In this document: in pieces, positions 34,951 to 45,034 of the stretch
How the letters are laid out: each line of letters opens with the position of its first letter
How positions within the stretch are numbered: the first letter of the stretch is position 1
DNA from: Fasciola hepatica
Lineage: Eukaryota; Platyhelminthes; Trematoda; Plagiorchiida; Fasciolidae
DNA: 64,000 bases
Reading direction: 5' to 3'
Assembly (NCBI GenBank): GCA_948099385.1
Contig: CANUEZ040000140.1
Span: 2,542,001 to 2,606,000, forward strand
Made by a program: the position numbers and the translations under genes
The notes under the pieces: model-generated
Told to the model about the DNA's origin: nothing
Database searches by the model: none
Seen by the model: the letters and a program-made list of their open reading frames with translations, nothing else

Positions 34951-36204
34951 CCTTCACCGGTTCTTGGGCATAAATCAAATAGACTCCTTAAGCCTAAATT
35001 TTCACTTCACTTGGCTGTCTTTACCGACAGCACACTATGTCAGATAGGGTAACAGGCTACCTCAGTAGAACTTATGAAACTTTCAAAATAGATGTATGCT
35101 TCTTCCGAAACGCGCACACAAGGCCCACTTCTGTGGACAAGCTTCGCACCCCAGATACAACCTGTCTCTCGCTTCACTCTTCGCGTATAGAGTAGTGCAC
35201 ACATCAGAAGTCGATTGAAGTGCACAGATATTATTCTTCTAAATACGACACGGACAAAAAAGAGATGCCGGTAGTCAAACCCACCAGCATCAATGATCGT
35301 TCAGTTTAGTGATCCCAATTATTAACGTCGCAGTTCTATGCCCCAGTCTTGGTTCCTACCTTACAGCTTCATCGTACTGAAAGAGAAATAAACTGATCTA
35401 CAAAAAAGAAAACAATTATAAAATAAAATATTGTAGTCAAGGCAAGCGTTTGACTGCAACTACGCCATTCATTGCAACAAGTAGTTATGTCACTTGATGG
35501 CATTAACAGCCCGGCAGGCACAAATCGTAGATCGCAAATCTGAATTTTACTACCCTTTGCACTGTCAATTTCAATAGTTAACATCCTCATACCTTTGCAT
35601 CCTCATGGTGTTAGGATGTTAAACCAAATAGAACTTTTTTTAGACAAGCCATTATTCAACTCGAGCGTGTCAGGCCGGAATGAACAATTAATAGTCAGTA
35701 AATTATCGGACGACTCATGACGTAACCCTTTTTGCTAATCGAGCATTCATCCGACGCAAATTGGATCAACGGATCAATAGTCAATCCGGCATAACATTGT
35801 CATCAACCTAATCGGCCCCACAGGGCTTGAGTCTAACTGGGCGCCCGAGTTCGGGAATATTTGGTTTTCGCTTTATATACAGCACAGTAATTTCTGTTAA
35901 AGACATTTTTGGCGAGTCGGGTTTTGCCTTCTGATTTTCTGTAGCGGGCTGGAGCAATCGGAATCGCAAGGTGAGATTGACTGTGCGGGTTTCACGACAG
36001 ACCATAACGTATTACATGGATTGACAACCCTAATCTGTTTTACAAACGCCATCCACCTCGGAATAAAACCGAGATGATAAGGGAAGGAATCGTGAGAACC
36101 GCTGTGACTTCGGAGCCGGAGTGAAATGTCTCCCAAATAATTAAATCTACAGCAGTTCGATACATTATCATTCTCATCTTTGTACAGCCACCGTGACATT
36201 TGCT
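34951..36204. other. Intronic sequence without recognised feature
   Basis: PNPO intron 3. Short open frames only. Confidence 0.4.
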
Positions 36205-36690
36205 TCATTGGAAGGACGCGCTTACAATACCACAGTGCGCACTATTTTGCTCTACGGTTTCAAAATAAGCCATTGATGTCGCCGAACCACTACTCAGGTT
36301 CGGTAAGAAGACCGTGTGAACAACAGGGTTCGTCGTCGTGTGTTGGGTGCGGATAGTCACTCCGTGACAGAAGTAGTCATTTCATCACTTCCAGCCGCTT
36401 GGACATGCTTTATGCATGCCTACCCATCGTCTACGGTTCCGTGAGCCATCCGCGCTTCCTGGCTTTGGACGTAAGCAACGTGGCGACCAGACCATGACTT
36501 GGCGTAGGGTATGAAGAAGTTGACGTCAGCACTAGCTTCAGCTGGTGCATCGCGACTTCCTGGTTGAGACCCAAAGGATGAGGATTGCCGTCAGTTAAAG
36601 ACGTTGAGGATATGGCTCAGAACCGAAGCCTGCAGCATGAATGGCGTGCGGAGTGCATATGAAATCCTTGTGCCTCATAAATACTGAACA
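36205..36690 (+). mobile_element. RTE-type C-terminal fragment
   Basis: Plus-strand frames read AYNTTVRTILLYGF, then a broken RRRVLGADSHSVTEVV and a RLGHALRMP-like string, then KTLRIW. This is the region after RT in RTE elements (compare LLYGCE, RNRVLG and RWLGH of copy 1). The fragment ends shortly before PNPO exon 3. Confidence 0.5.
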
Positions 36691-36990
36691 GAACTTCGTG
36701 CGGTGGGAAAGCCAGAAAAAAAACCATCTTTTTCTTCACATCCCTCTTCTCGTTACCAGTTTCTGTATTTGTGGTGTTGGCACCATGCGTAACTCCAGGC
36801 TTGGTGTATAATGATAATGATTAATGTCAATATTGTTATATCATTCATTTTGCACCAAGTGTAACAGTTATTGTTCGAATAAGATAGGACAGCAGAAATA
36901 AAATGCAACTGAGGCTACAAAAAACGACAGATGGATGTCTGTGAGGATTATATTATTAAGCGTCAAGTGCGAATGTTTTTCCTCCCTTAC

Positions 36991-37044
36991 TTGACGATTT
37001 AAAGCTTCCCAATAGAACAGCAGGCTCGCGCGAGGATTTTCCTC
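36991..37044 (-). CDS. PNPO: PNPO exon 3
   Basis: An 18-codon exon, phase 0 at both ends. The acceptor is CACAACAG (AG at 37045-37046) and the donor GTAAGG at 36990-36985. It encodes EENPRASLLFYWEALNRQ. This is the PNPO strand in which ASL-x-FYWE-x-L-x-RQ lines the FMN site and continues directly into VRVEG of exon 4. The intron separating it from exon 2 is only 47 bases (37045-37091). Confidence 0.95.
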
Positions 37045-37091
37045 CTGTTGTGCAATAATGATTCGGAATGGATTAGAAGACATCAGCTCAC

Positions 37092-37191
37092 CAGCTCCTG
37101 ACCTTTGCGACTGCTGTAGTTGCTAAAGAAATGAAATCCACGTTCATCCACTTCTTTCAAGAGCATATATCGCGCGCTAGGAAAACCTGAT
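37092..37191 (-). CDS. PNPO: PNPO exon 2
   Basis: The acceptor is CGTGTCATTTGTAG (AG at 37192-37193). The first base completes a Lys codon from exon 1. The donor is CTG|GTGAGC at 37091-37086, phase 0. The 33 residues read [18 protein letters not shown] and then [15 protein letters not shown], the family's PSAR-x-x-LLK and FF(S/T)N-x-x-SRKG-x-EL motifs that bind the FMN phosphate and ribityl chain. All key Arg, Ser and Lys residues of these motifs are present. Confidence 0.95.
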
Positions 37192-38129
37192 CTACAAATG
37201 ACACGAGGACCAAAACACAGGAGAGAGGAAAAAATATCCACATGTATATACATACATATACGCATAGTTCATCCTAGTATGCATTATTATATATGCATCA
37301 TGGGGAAAGTACCGGCGATATAATCCACAAGACTTGACAGATGATAGTTCGTTTATCGAAAATCACAATTAAACCAGCAGGATATAACTGAAAACATCAT
37401 TTGCATCAAATATAATCGACACTACAAATTGTTCCTCGACATTGTGCATACCTGTATGTCTTATTCAGTACCTTCTTCTCTGTCCATACGGCTTTATCAG
37501 TTTTCAGTTCTCTAGAATGCACTATTCCTTTTGATTGCACATCTACTCATGAGTAGTATAATAACGCTGGTGCTGGTGATACTTCCGCAACACTACCGTG
37601 CTAAAATCCCTGCAGGTAACGCATATCTCCTTCGGCTAATGCTGTGGACTCTCTGGAGAGTAGCCATGACAACTCGTGTGATCGGCGATGGTGATGGAAG
37701 GAGATATCACGTGGTACAGATCTCTTCACCGCCTCTGAGTTATGAAGTTCGAACCCAGGCACAATCGGTCTAACTGGTTTAATAACAATCCCGCTGTCGC
37801 ACAGCTCATTATCAGGCCTGACCTAAAAGCAATTTGTGATTCTCCACACCGAGCCTTAGGGTCATGACTACCGCTTCGGCTCGATAGTACAGTGCGGCTT
37901 TGAGGCCATGTGGTACGCCGTACGGTGTACTAACTGCTTCTTATTAATGCCCACCCGTAATCCGCATAACTATATTTCCACACTTTCTATTTCAGAGTAT
38001 ATGTTTGTTCTGTTGAAAGAATAAAGCCTATATTCTGGGCCTTTAATCTTCTCACTCTGATGTGGTGATTGTTTGATCGAAACAAGATACATAATAACTA
38101 ATCGCAATATACAACACGCCGTTTCACTG
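37192..38129. other. PNPO intron 1, proximal part
   Basis: No strong feature. A B-box-like GAAGTTCGAACCC at 37743-37755 with weak flanking tRNA similarity hints at another SINE relic. Confidence 0.35.
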
Positions 38130-38250
38130 CACTCGTGCGTAAGTATGGGACAGCGCGTTTTTTGCAACCACAGAGCAAAAAGTTGCCTACCTTGTAGACA
38201 CATCTTTACAAGGATTCGGATGTCATGACGACACCACAAGTATCACATGT
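38130..38250 (-). mobile_element. RTE-type fragment
   Basis: The minus strand gives LWCRHDIRILVKMCLQG, a degraded form of the RRRDIRLLVKGRVY string after RT in RTE elements. Ends not defined. Confidence 0.4.
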
Positions 38251-38732
38251 AGACGATAGTCTGGCTCGAGACGTGATCTTGCCGACGTTGCCGGCTGTAA
38301 TGAAACTCCTGAGATTCTTAGAGCTATAGACGATTTCTGACCACTAACCGCCACAAAAGATGATCGTAAACTGAGGCTCTAGTGAATCTTTTAAAAATGT
38401 TTTGAACTCAGAGAGAGCAAAGTGCGGACCATAAATGGACACCCAGAACTAGTTAAAATAACCAATACATGAGTAGTTCATTTTCTAGTTAATAATCAAT
38501 TGACTGCCGGGCGGCAAACTGTATTTCTAAGACAGTGTAGGTAATTCCAAAGATGAACTGGGACGTACGTTACTCATGTTGTTGGAAAACAGCTAACAAA
38601 AGTGAATTTAGCTGGTAGATTTCAACTCTACCTGAATTGATTCATCCTGCGGTTTTAGTGCCCAGTTCATCGTCGTGCAGCTCCGTTTCACCCGGTCTAT
38701 TACGACTCATCAGTAAAGCATATCCACTGAGT

Positions 38733-38993
38733 CTGTTGGTGGTCGAGTGGTTTAGAGCGTTTGTTTACCATCGCGGAGGTCAGAGGCCCGGACACACGCC
38801 ATCGCCGGCTACTTTGGTGGTAGACAGTAATCCACTGTCATCCGGCTCGTTGCCACACCTAGCCTAATGGGACCTTATGTGGTTTTTTTACTCGGTCTCA
38901 GGGTCTCGTTGCCGATTACCCTTATTGGTGTAGTGGGCTTTTGTGGCTATGGGGCATATTACCTCTTCCACTGCGCTGATGCGCAAGCGCGTA
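38733..38993 (+). repeat. tRNA-derived SINE, copy 3
   Basis: A-box-like GGTCGAGTGGTTTAGAGCG is followed by a degraded B box (GGCCCGGACACAC) and the shared body TACTTTGGTGGTAGACAGTA, GGCTCGTTGCCACACCTAG and a 3' part ATTACCCTTATTGGTGTAG. Same family as 22747, 29265 and 42660. Confidence 0.7.
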
Positions 38994-38999
38994 CTGAAA

Positions 39000-39690
39000 A
39001 AGTGGGACCCCGACCGGGTGTGCATAAAACAAAACGTCAAGAGCCCGGCCTGAATAGCCTAGTGGCAACGTGTGTGTATAGCGCACAGTCACGATGTACT
39101 CTAAATTTCATTGAATGCGCCTGGAAATCAGCTGAAGCATTCAACAGCTAGATAAAATCCCAATTAGAAGAGAAGAACGCTGATAACCCAGTGGACCACA
39201 GCCTTTTGAATACAAATGTGATGTAGTCAACCAGGCGAATTTTGGAGACAAGCAGGAAAACAAAACGTTGAACACCGGCAACGGACAACAGAATATAAAC
39301 TGAATAACTCCATTTTATCAGCTACAGAAAATACGAACTGCAAACAAGCCCGCTTGTTTGACTGTGTTAGGCAAGCTACGTGAGTACAATGACACGGCAA
39401 TTATCACAAATGATCAAACAGTACAAACCAGGAAACAGAAAAGCAACTGCCAGTACAACTGTGACGCACCCAGCGGGCATCGGACACCAAGCGAATGACA
39501 ACTCACTCGAAATAGCCTAGAACCCCTAACAACGCATCAAAAGCCGCTCAAAAACAGCAATTAGCAACGGCGGAGACTGTGGCAATCGGATTACTCAACC
39601 CATCACCTTCTTCTCAAAAGCAGTTTGTTAAGGCACTCCAACTGCCCTGGCCACGATCCAAAACCGGCGTTCGAACTCAGCCTGACTAAG
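39000..39690. other. Intronic sequence without recognised feature
   Basis: PNPO intron 1. Nothing supported. Confidence 0.4.
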
Positions 39691-39694
39691 ACGT

Positions 39695-42620
39695 TAAATA
39701 GTAGGGCAAGCCCGACTGATCACTACCTATCTCACCATATTGCACGTTGAATCAGAAAGTATGAATATGAAAGATGGATAGGGAGTGGACTTGCAGGGGT
39801 GGGAAAAGGAAAGAATGCCCTAATGGCCAACGCACGGAATACACAGTCTGACTGTACAAACGCACATCGACCAATCATTTTGACTCGACAGAAAGTGACA
39901 ACACGATCGCCACTGCTCGTTGTTCGCAGCCATACACTTCAGTGGCTCCAGCCAACTTGGTAGACGGATCTTTTGCACCCCAACCACGAAGATGTGAGGC
40001 ACCTACTTTTCCTAAGTTCGATGTACATTTCCTCATTCCTCATTGCCACGTCATCTGTTGACCTCCACGTGGTTTTTGCCATTCCCTGGGAGGATTGGAG
40101 AATAGGACACGGTATGGTAGGTGTGTGTTCGCCATACGTAACACGTGTCCCAACCAACGAAGTCTACTAAGTTGGATACGCTGTGATAAAACATTCTCCG
40201 GATTAGTATCCAATACTCGATTTCTGACCTCAGCATTGCTCACCCGGCTATTCCACCCAATCTTGCGGATACTACGCAGAGGAGGAACTACATTCGCGAG
40301 CGGCCAGCTAAACTGTACCCTGAAGTATTCGGCCTAACGGTCCAGCCTTTGCTGTTTGCCATGAATGGGTTCTCTATTTCTATCCCAAATCGTTTTTCTG
40401 ATCTGGGTGCGCCGTCCACCGGTGTCACGAATAAGTCCAAACAGCCTTTGGCTGTTACCTGAAGCAGCTGCTATTTCCATTTCTTCGGCTACCTTGACCC
40501 ACCTATTTTCGCGATCCTTCTTAAGGCCTTCCGTAACCTGCTTCTGTAGATGTCTTCATGTGTTATTCATCTCCTTACAGTTCGACAGCTGACGTTTTTG
40601 CTCCATTATACTCAACGACTCTTGCGAAATCCAGTGTCTGTGATGGACATCGGATCTAGGACTACAGACGAAACCTGATGCAAAGTGCATCGCCTGTTTG
40701 ATATGAGCCCAATGCTCATCTAACTTACTGTTCGTCGTAGATCCTAGCTCATGTGCTAACTTCTGCTCATAACCGGTGCGTACTTATGGATCGCACACGT
40801 TGCACGGCTAACCGGGTTTGCGGTTTGCGACGATGACCATGGAGATGGAGAGATAATCACATTAAAACTAATGCATGGCCCGACTCTACGTACACGAACC
40901 AGTAAGATCTACAGTTCTGAACAGAACTGTGCCACCAGTATCTTACGGCGATTTGATCAACCTGGCTTAGAGTGCTTGTAGAGTTAGAGCTCCATGTCGC
41001 TGTGCGACGCGAGCTGTGTCGGAAATTGGTTCTAGACAAGAAAAATTGATTGTCTGCACAAAAATGGAGAAGTCTATCCCCGTTATCTGTACGCCCAGAG
41101 GGTGAAGCACAACGCCCAACCTAACAAGCTTCTGCCGTACTAAGTTTGCCAACTTGTGCTTTGAAGTCCCTAGCTAGCATCATCATCACCGTACAGTATT
41201 AAGCAGTGGGGCAAGCCCCACTGATCACTACCTATCTCACCATATTGCACGTTGAATCAGAAAGTATGAATATGAAAGATGGATAGGGAGTGGACTTGCA
41301 GGGGTGGGAAAAGGAAAGAATGCCCTAATGGCCAACACACGGAATACACAGTCTAACTGTACAAACAAACATCGATCAGTTATTCTGATTCGATAGAAAG
41401 TGACAACACGATCGTCACTGTTCGCGGTTCGCAGCCATATCCTTCAGTGGCTCCAGCCAACTGGTAGACGGATCTTTTGGACCCCAACCACGAAGACGTG
41501 AAGCACCTACCAGCTAGCACTACAGCGTCAGAATCTTTGCCCCTGCGAACGAGGGTGGCGAGTTCCTCATAGAACTCACCCTTCTGCGTGTCAGAGCTGA
41601 AGTCCGTTGGGGTGTGCGCCGAGATCACAAACAAATTGCGTTTAACACAACTATCCTTTCGAACACCGACTGATCCCTGGAGTCTCATAGCACATAAACG
41701 ACTGCTAACAGGAATCCAGTCTAAGAGGGAAGCCTCAGCTTTGTCAGCCAAGACTATTCCTACACCACGTTGACCCACAGCTCCAGCTGCTTCGCCTCCT
41801 GATGTGCATAGTAAATACCTCGATGAGATACCAGAAACAGTTAGTTGAATCACACTGCTCGAACCCTGGATACGCGTTTCAATTACACAGCACACATCAA
41901 TCTTCACAGAGTTCATTGTGAGTGCTAGGCACGCCTGCTGACCGGCCTGCATGAGTGCACGCACATTGAACGAGCCGAGATTCAGAGGCTGACGAGGATT
42001 GAAAAAATGTAAGTTACAAGACAGAGGATTATTCGCAAAACTGTTTGACACTAAACTGTGGCGAGTGTCGGCCGTGTTGTCAGTGGGAGCAGTATCGGTG
42101 GATAGATGGGGTAAAGAGACGTGGTCGGGGGCAGAAGACAAAGGTTGAATAAAAGAGAGGGAACTCTGAGCAATAACCCACTTATCACTACCCACCCCGC
42201 TCGATGCAACGGGCAGCATTGTCCTGATTATCCTGCACGACGACCGATGCAGTATGGAATTCTTTCTATTCGTGCAGTCCATGGGGGATGTTGGACGAGT
42301 ACTGCTAGAGTGTCCAACCACAAAGCAGAACGATTAGGGCCCTCATCAAAAGCCTTTAGTTCCAACAAGGCAGCGGGATGACCTAAAGGGAAGCCCACTG
42401 GCTTGGATCATTCTTTCACTGATTTTGTCGATTGAGTTGCCAGCTCAAGTCGACCCCCAACCTGGAGGATCAGGAGACTGGACTTCGTCTGGCCTCTACC
42501 CATTGACCTGTCAGGCATGATTGCATCTCCGGCTTAAAGAAGCCATCCTGTATAGCTCTTTGGGTCACAGAGGCGCGCAAGCCATCACACCACGCCAAGG
42601 TACAGTCTCTTTGTATTAGG
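39695..42620 (-). mobile_element. RTE-clade retrotransposon, copy 3: RT deleted, interrupted by a nested fragment
   Basis: Read on the minus strand: a 5' leader (42620-42300), an endonuclease frame to about 41516 (SFNVRALMQAGQQAC, CCVIETRI, RLCAMRLQGS), an inserted foreign 3' fragment (41174-41515), then the rest of the endonuclease and the pre-RT region (41173-40283). The sequence then jumps from the equivalent of about 14870 in copy 1 to about 16090, deleting essentially all of RT, and ends with the C-terminal region and 3' UTR near 39695 without GAT triplets. It is clearly older than copies 1 and 2. PNPO intron 1, sense orientation. Confidence 0.8.
41174..41515 (-). mobile_element. Nested RTE 3' fragment with target-site duplication
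   Basis: About 340 bases corresponding to 16350-16695 of copy 1, ending in GAT triplets, inserted in the endonuclease of copy 3. Both borders carry TGCTAGCT (minus strand: AGTGCTAGCTGGT before and GATGCTAGCTAGGG after), in keeping with an 8-10 base target-site duplication. Confidence 0.75.
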
Positions 42621-42659
42621 GACAGCCGGTGAGTACAGCCTTGAGATTGTTTTATTACG

Positions 42660-42905
42660 CGTTTGCGTGAGTGTATTGGAAAGAGTGTACCACTTGACCT
42701 CGAAGACCTACTGCACTACCAGGAAAGCCGTTAACCTGATCCAGAGACTTAGAGTGCAGAATCACACAAGGTTCCAATACGTCAGATGGTAACGAGCCCG
42801 TTAACCGCGAACTGCTATCTACCACGAAAGTGGCCGGTGATGAATGAATTCGAATATCTGACCTCCAGGACGGTAAACTATTTAAACCATTCAAATATCA
42901 CCGGT
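42660..42905 (-). repeat. tRNA-derived SINE, copy 4
   Basis: Minus strand: TTGAATGGTTTAAATAG (A-box position), ATATTCGAATTC (B-box position), then the shared body CTTTCGTGGTAGATAGCA, GGCTCGTTACCATCTGACG and CACTCTAAGTCTCTGG. A partial extra piece of the body (GGAGTGCAGAATCACGCAAC) lies just beyond at 42905-42945. Confidence 0.65.
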
Positions 42906-43247
42906 CACTTGGAGTGCAGAATCACGCAACGTTCCAGCTGAGCAGGTGTTATGGCGATCTGAGCGACAGTGGTGGTGGTAGGAGGGAGTGGAGGGTTCGA
43001 CCCCTGTGTCCCAGATTCGGAAGTCAGAGACCTACATCAGTCGACTACAACCGGTTGATGTGAACAACTATTAGGTATTTTTTGACTTTTGCTTTCGAAC
43101 GGAACCTACTCACAGTGAAGAAAAATTATAATTGAAAACATGATAGCTACCAAGGCAACGAGAGTAAGTATCCCAGTGGAACATACATCAGAAGCAACAG
43201 GTATGCTTTTACAGGTTCAAGGCAGGTACGTAAACGAAATAACATAC

Positions 43248-43429
43248 TTTGTGCATGTAGCTACAACCATCGCGTTTGCCTCGTAAACTTTGCCAGAACT
43301 AACCGCATCTTCGAACCATGTTTTGAACTGAGCGAGCGGTTCTTTAAACTTCAAGTTAATTGAGTCGAAAATATCTTTGTCATGACGATAGGGAACACGA
43401 ATATCTTCAAGAGAACAGAAATTTGGCAT
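43248..43429 (-). CDS. PNPO: PNPO exon 1 (start of pyridoxine-5'-phosphate oxidase)
   Basis: First coding exon, 60 codons plus two bases. The ATG at 43429-43427 is the only in-frame Met and matches the position of the short N-terminus of other PNPO proteins. It begins MPNFCSLEDIRVPYRHD and continues to EPLAQFKTWFEDAV and EANAMVVATCT, then AA of a split Lys codon at the donor GTATGT (43247-43242). The family features are the R-x-x-Y start, the P-x-x-QF-x-x-WF helix and EANAM-x-(L/V)-AT, where the enzyme core begins. There is no signal peptide, so it is probably cytosolic. The whole gene encodes about 236 residues; human PNPO has 261. Confidence 0.93.
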
Positions 43430-43664
43430 GAATCGTCGGACGTACGGCGAATGTTTATTGACATTGACCGGGTGGAAAAGAACTTCATGAACTGACCATA
43501 AAAACTGGTCCGATGGATAGATGGCTGTGATCAAAGAAGAGCGATAGATTTCGCTTAAATAAACTGCTCTCGTGATAGGGTCGTTTGCTGATGTGTAAAT
43601 GTATTACTTATCAAACCTGCGTACTGACAATGCCACCTCGACAGGTGATCCGAAGCAGCCCATT

Positions 43665-43830
43665 GCACAGCGCTACGAAGGGGGAAGGCTGGGTTGTAAT
43701 GGACTAACGCTGGGTAAAATGGGCTAGCGCTAAACAGAACATCTCATTTTATTTACTAGAAAAATTTGCTTGAGCTTTCTTGAAATTTTTTGATTATTAC
43801 AAATCTGTAACATTATTATACGCATATTCT
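43665..43830 (-). repeat. Unrecognised repeat unit, inverted copy
   Basis: Reverse-complement relative of 44070-44230: minus strand GCGTATAATAATGTTACA, an AT-rich core, then TAGCGCTAGCCCATTTTACC and CAGCGTTAGTCCATTACAA. It begins about 235 bases upstream of the PNPO ATG. Confidence 0.6.
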
Positions 43831-43900
43831 AGTCAAATTAGTTAGGTTAAAATTCTTCAAACGCCGATGTTGATAATTCCATCATACCCAAGCATCATGC

Positions 43901-43918
43901 CCAGATGGGCCCATCTGG
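43901..43918. repeat. Perfect 18-base palindrome
   Basis: CCAGATGGGCCCATCTGG is its own reverse complement. It lies between inverted repeat units in a GATGGGC-rich stretch (43890-44000). Confidence 0.9.
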
Positions 43919-44049
43919 AACCCGGATGGGCAAGCGCTGGGTATATGGGCAGTTCCATTGAAAATGATGGGCACCACCACCGGGGACCCGATGGGCCCCA
44001 GGTGCGCTCAGTCCATCGTCCGATTTTTTCTCCAAATGGGTGCCACTTT

Positions 44050-44370
44050 CCTACTTTTCGCTTCCCCGATTCCCATTTTGTAATTTCCTACTTTACTCTG
44101 GATCATTACAAATATATCTTTAATTATCTGAAAATTCCATAAAAGCCCATTGTAGTTTTTTTCTATTACAACAAAATGCTTAGCCCGGCGCTAGTCCATT
44201 ATAGCCCAGCGTTTGCCCGGCACTGGTTCATTTCGCTCAGCGTTGGCCCATTAAAGCCCATCGTCCATCAAGCGTCAAACCATTTTCCCAGCTTCAGTCC
44301 ATTTCAGACCAGCGTTAGCCCATTACACAGCAGCGTTGGCCCATTAAGCCCAGTGTTAGCCCACTGTACA
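44050..44370 (+). repeat. Unrecognised repeat unit with AGCGTTRGCCCATTA subrepeats
   Basis: An AT-rich block (ATTACAAATATATCTTTAA) is followed by several degenerate tandem subrepeats of about 22 bases, AGCGTTGGCCCATTAAAGCCC and variants (44175-44365), then a short near-palindrome CCGAAACCGATCGGTTTTGG. No coding potential. Confidence 0.65.
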
Positions 44371-44759
44371 GCCCTTTTTAGCAAAACCGCTCCGAAACCG
44401 ATCGGTTTTGGGCGGGTTCCCGAGAGGTTTATGCCAATCGTGTGAAGTACGTAATATGAACCATTAATTTCTATCACTCTTCCCAAATTACGTTTTTTCA
44501 TGCATACCTATACCTCTCAAATTGATTTTTTCAATGATTGTCCTTGTTTTACCCACGTCAAGCGCATAAAACAGAACTAAACATAACTTGTTGTTTCAAG
44601 GCATTTCAGTGTAGTAAATCAATATATTGAAATAAAAGGTCCATTAAGCAGTGCACATTACCCCGGTCGTCGATTTTCTTCGTATCAGTTCACTTTTTAT
44701 CCGTGTAAAACGGCTACTAAGCAAATCGGTCGGAAACCGTTCGAGAACCGACGTTACGA

Positions 44760-44970
44760 AAAGGCGATGTGTAATACGGGCCTGGGCTTCTTTTCGACTT
44801 CTCACTTCCCAGAATCCCACTTTGCACTTTTATACTTTATCCTAAATCAATACAAAACATACTTGTAATGGTCTAAAAATTTCGTCAAAGCCCTGTTTTT
44901 CTAATGAATTCAACAAAACGGTTTGTCCAGCGCTACTCTCCTACAGTCCAGCGTTTGCCCATTTTGCATA
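44760..44970 (+). repeat. Second, direct copy of the unrecognised repeat unit
   Basis: The same order of blocks as 44050-44230 (ACTTCCCAGAATCCCACTTTG, AT-rich core, CCAGCGCTACTCTCCTACAG, CCAGCGTTTGCCCATTTTG), offset by about 730 bases and diverged. Confidence 0.55.
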
Positions 44971-45034
44971 GCGGCAGCCAAGAGTACCGCCGGGCAATAT
45001 GTTACTTGGGTTGCGCATACGTCTACAGTTATCT

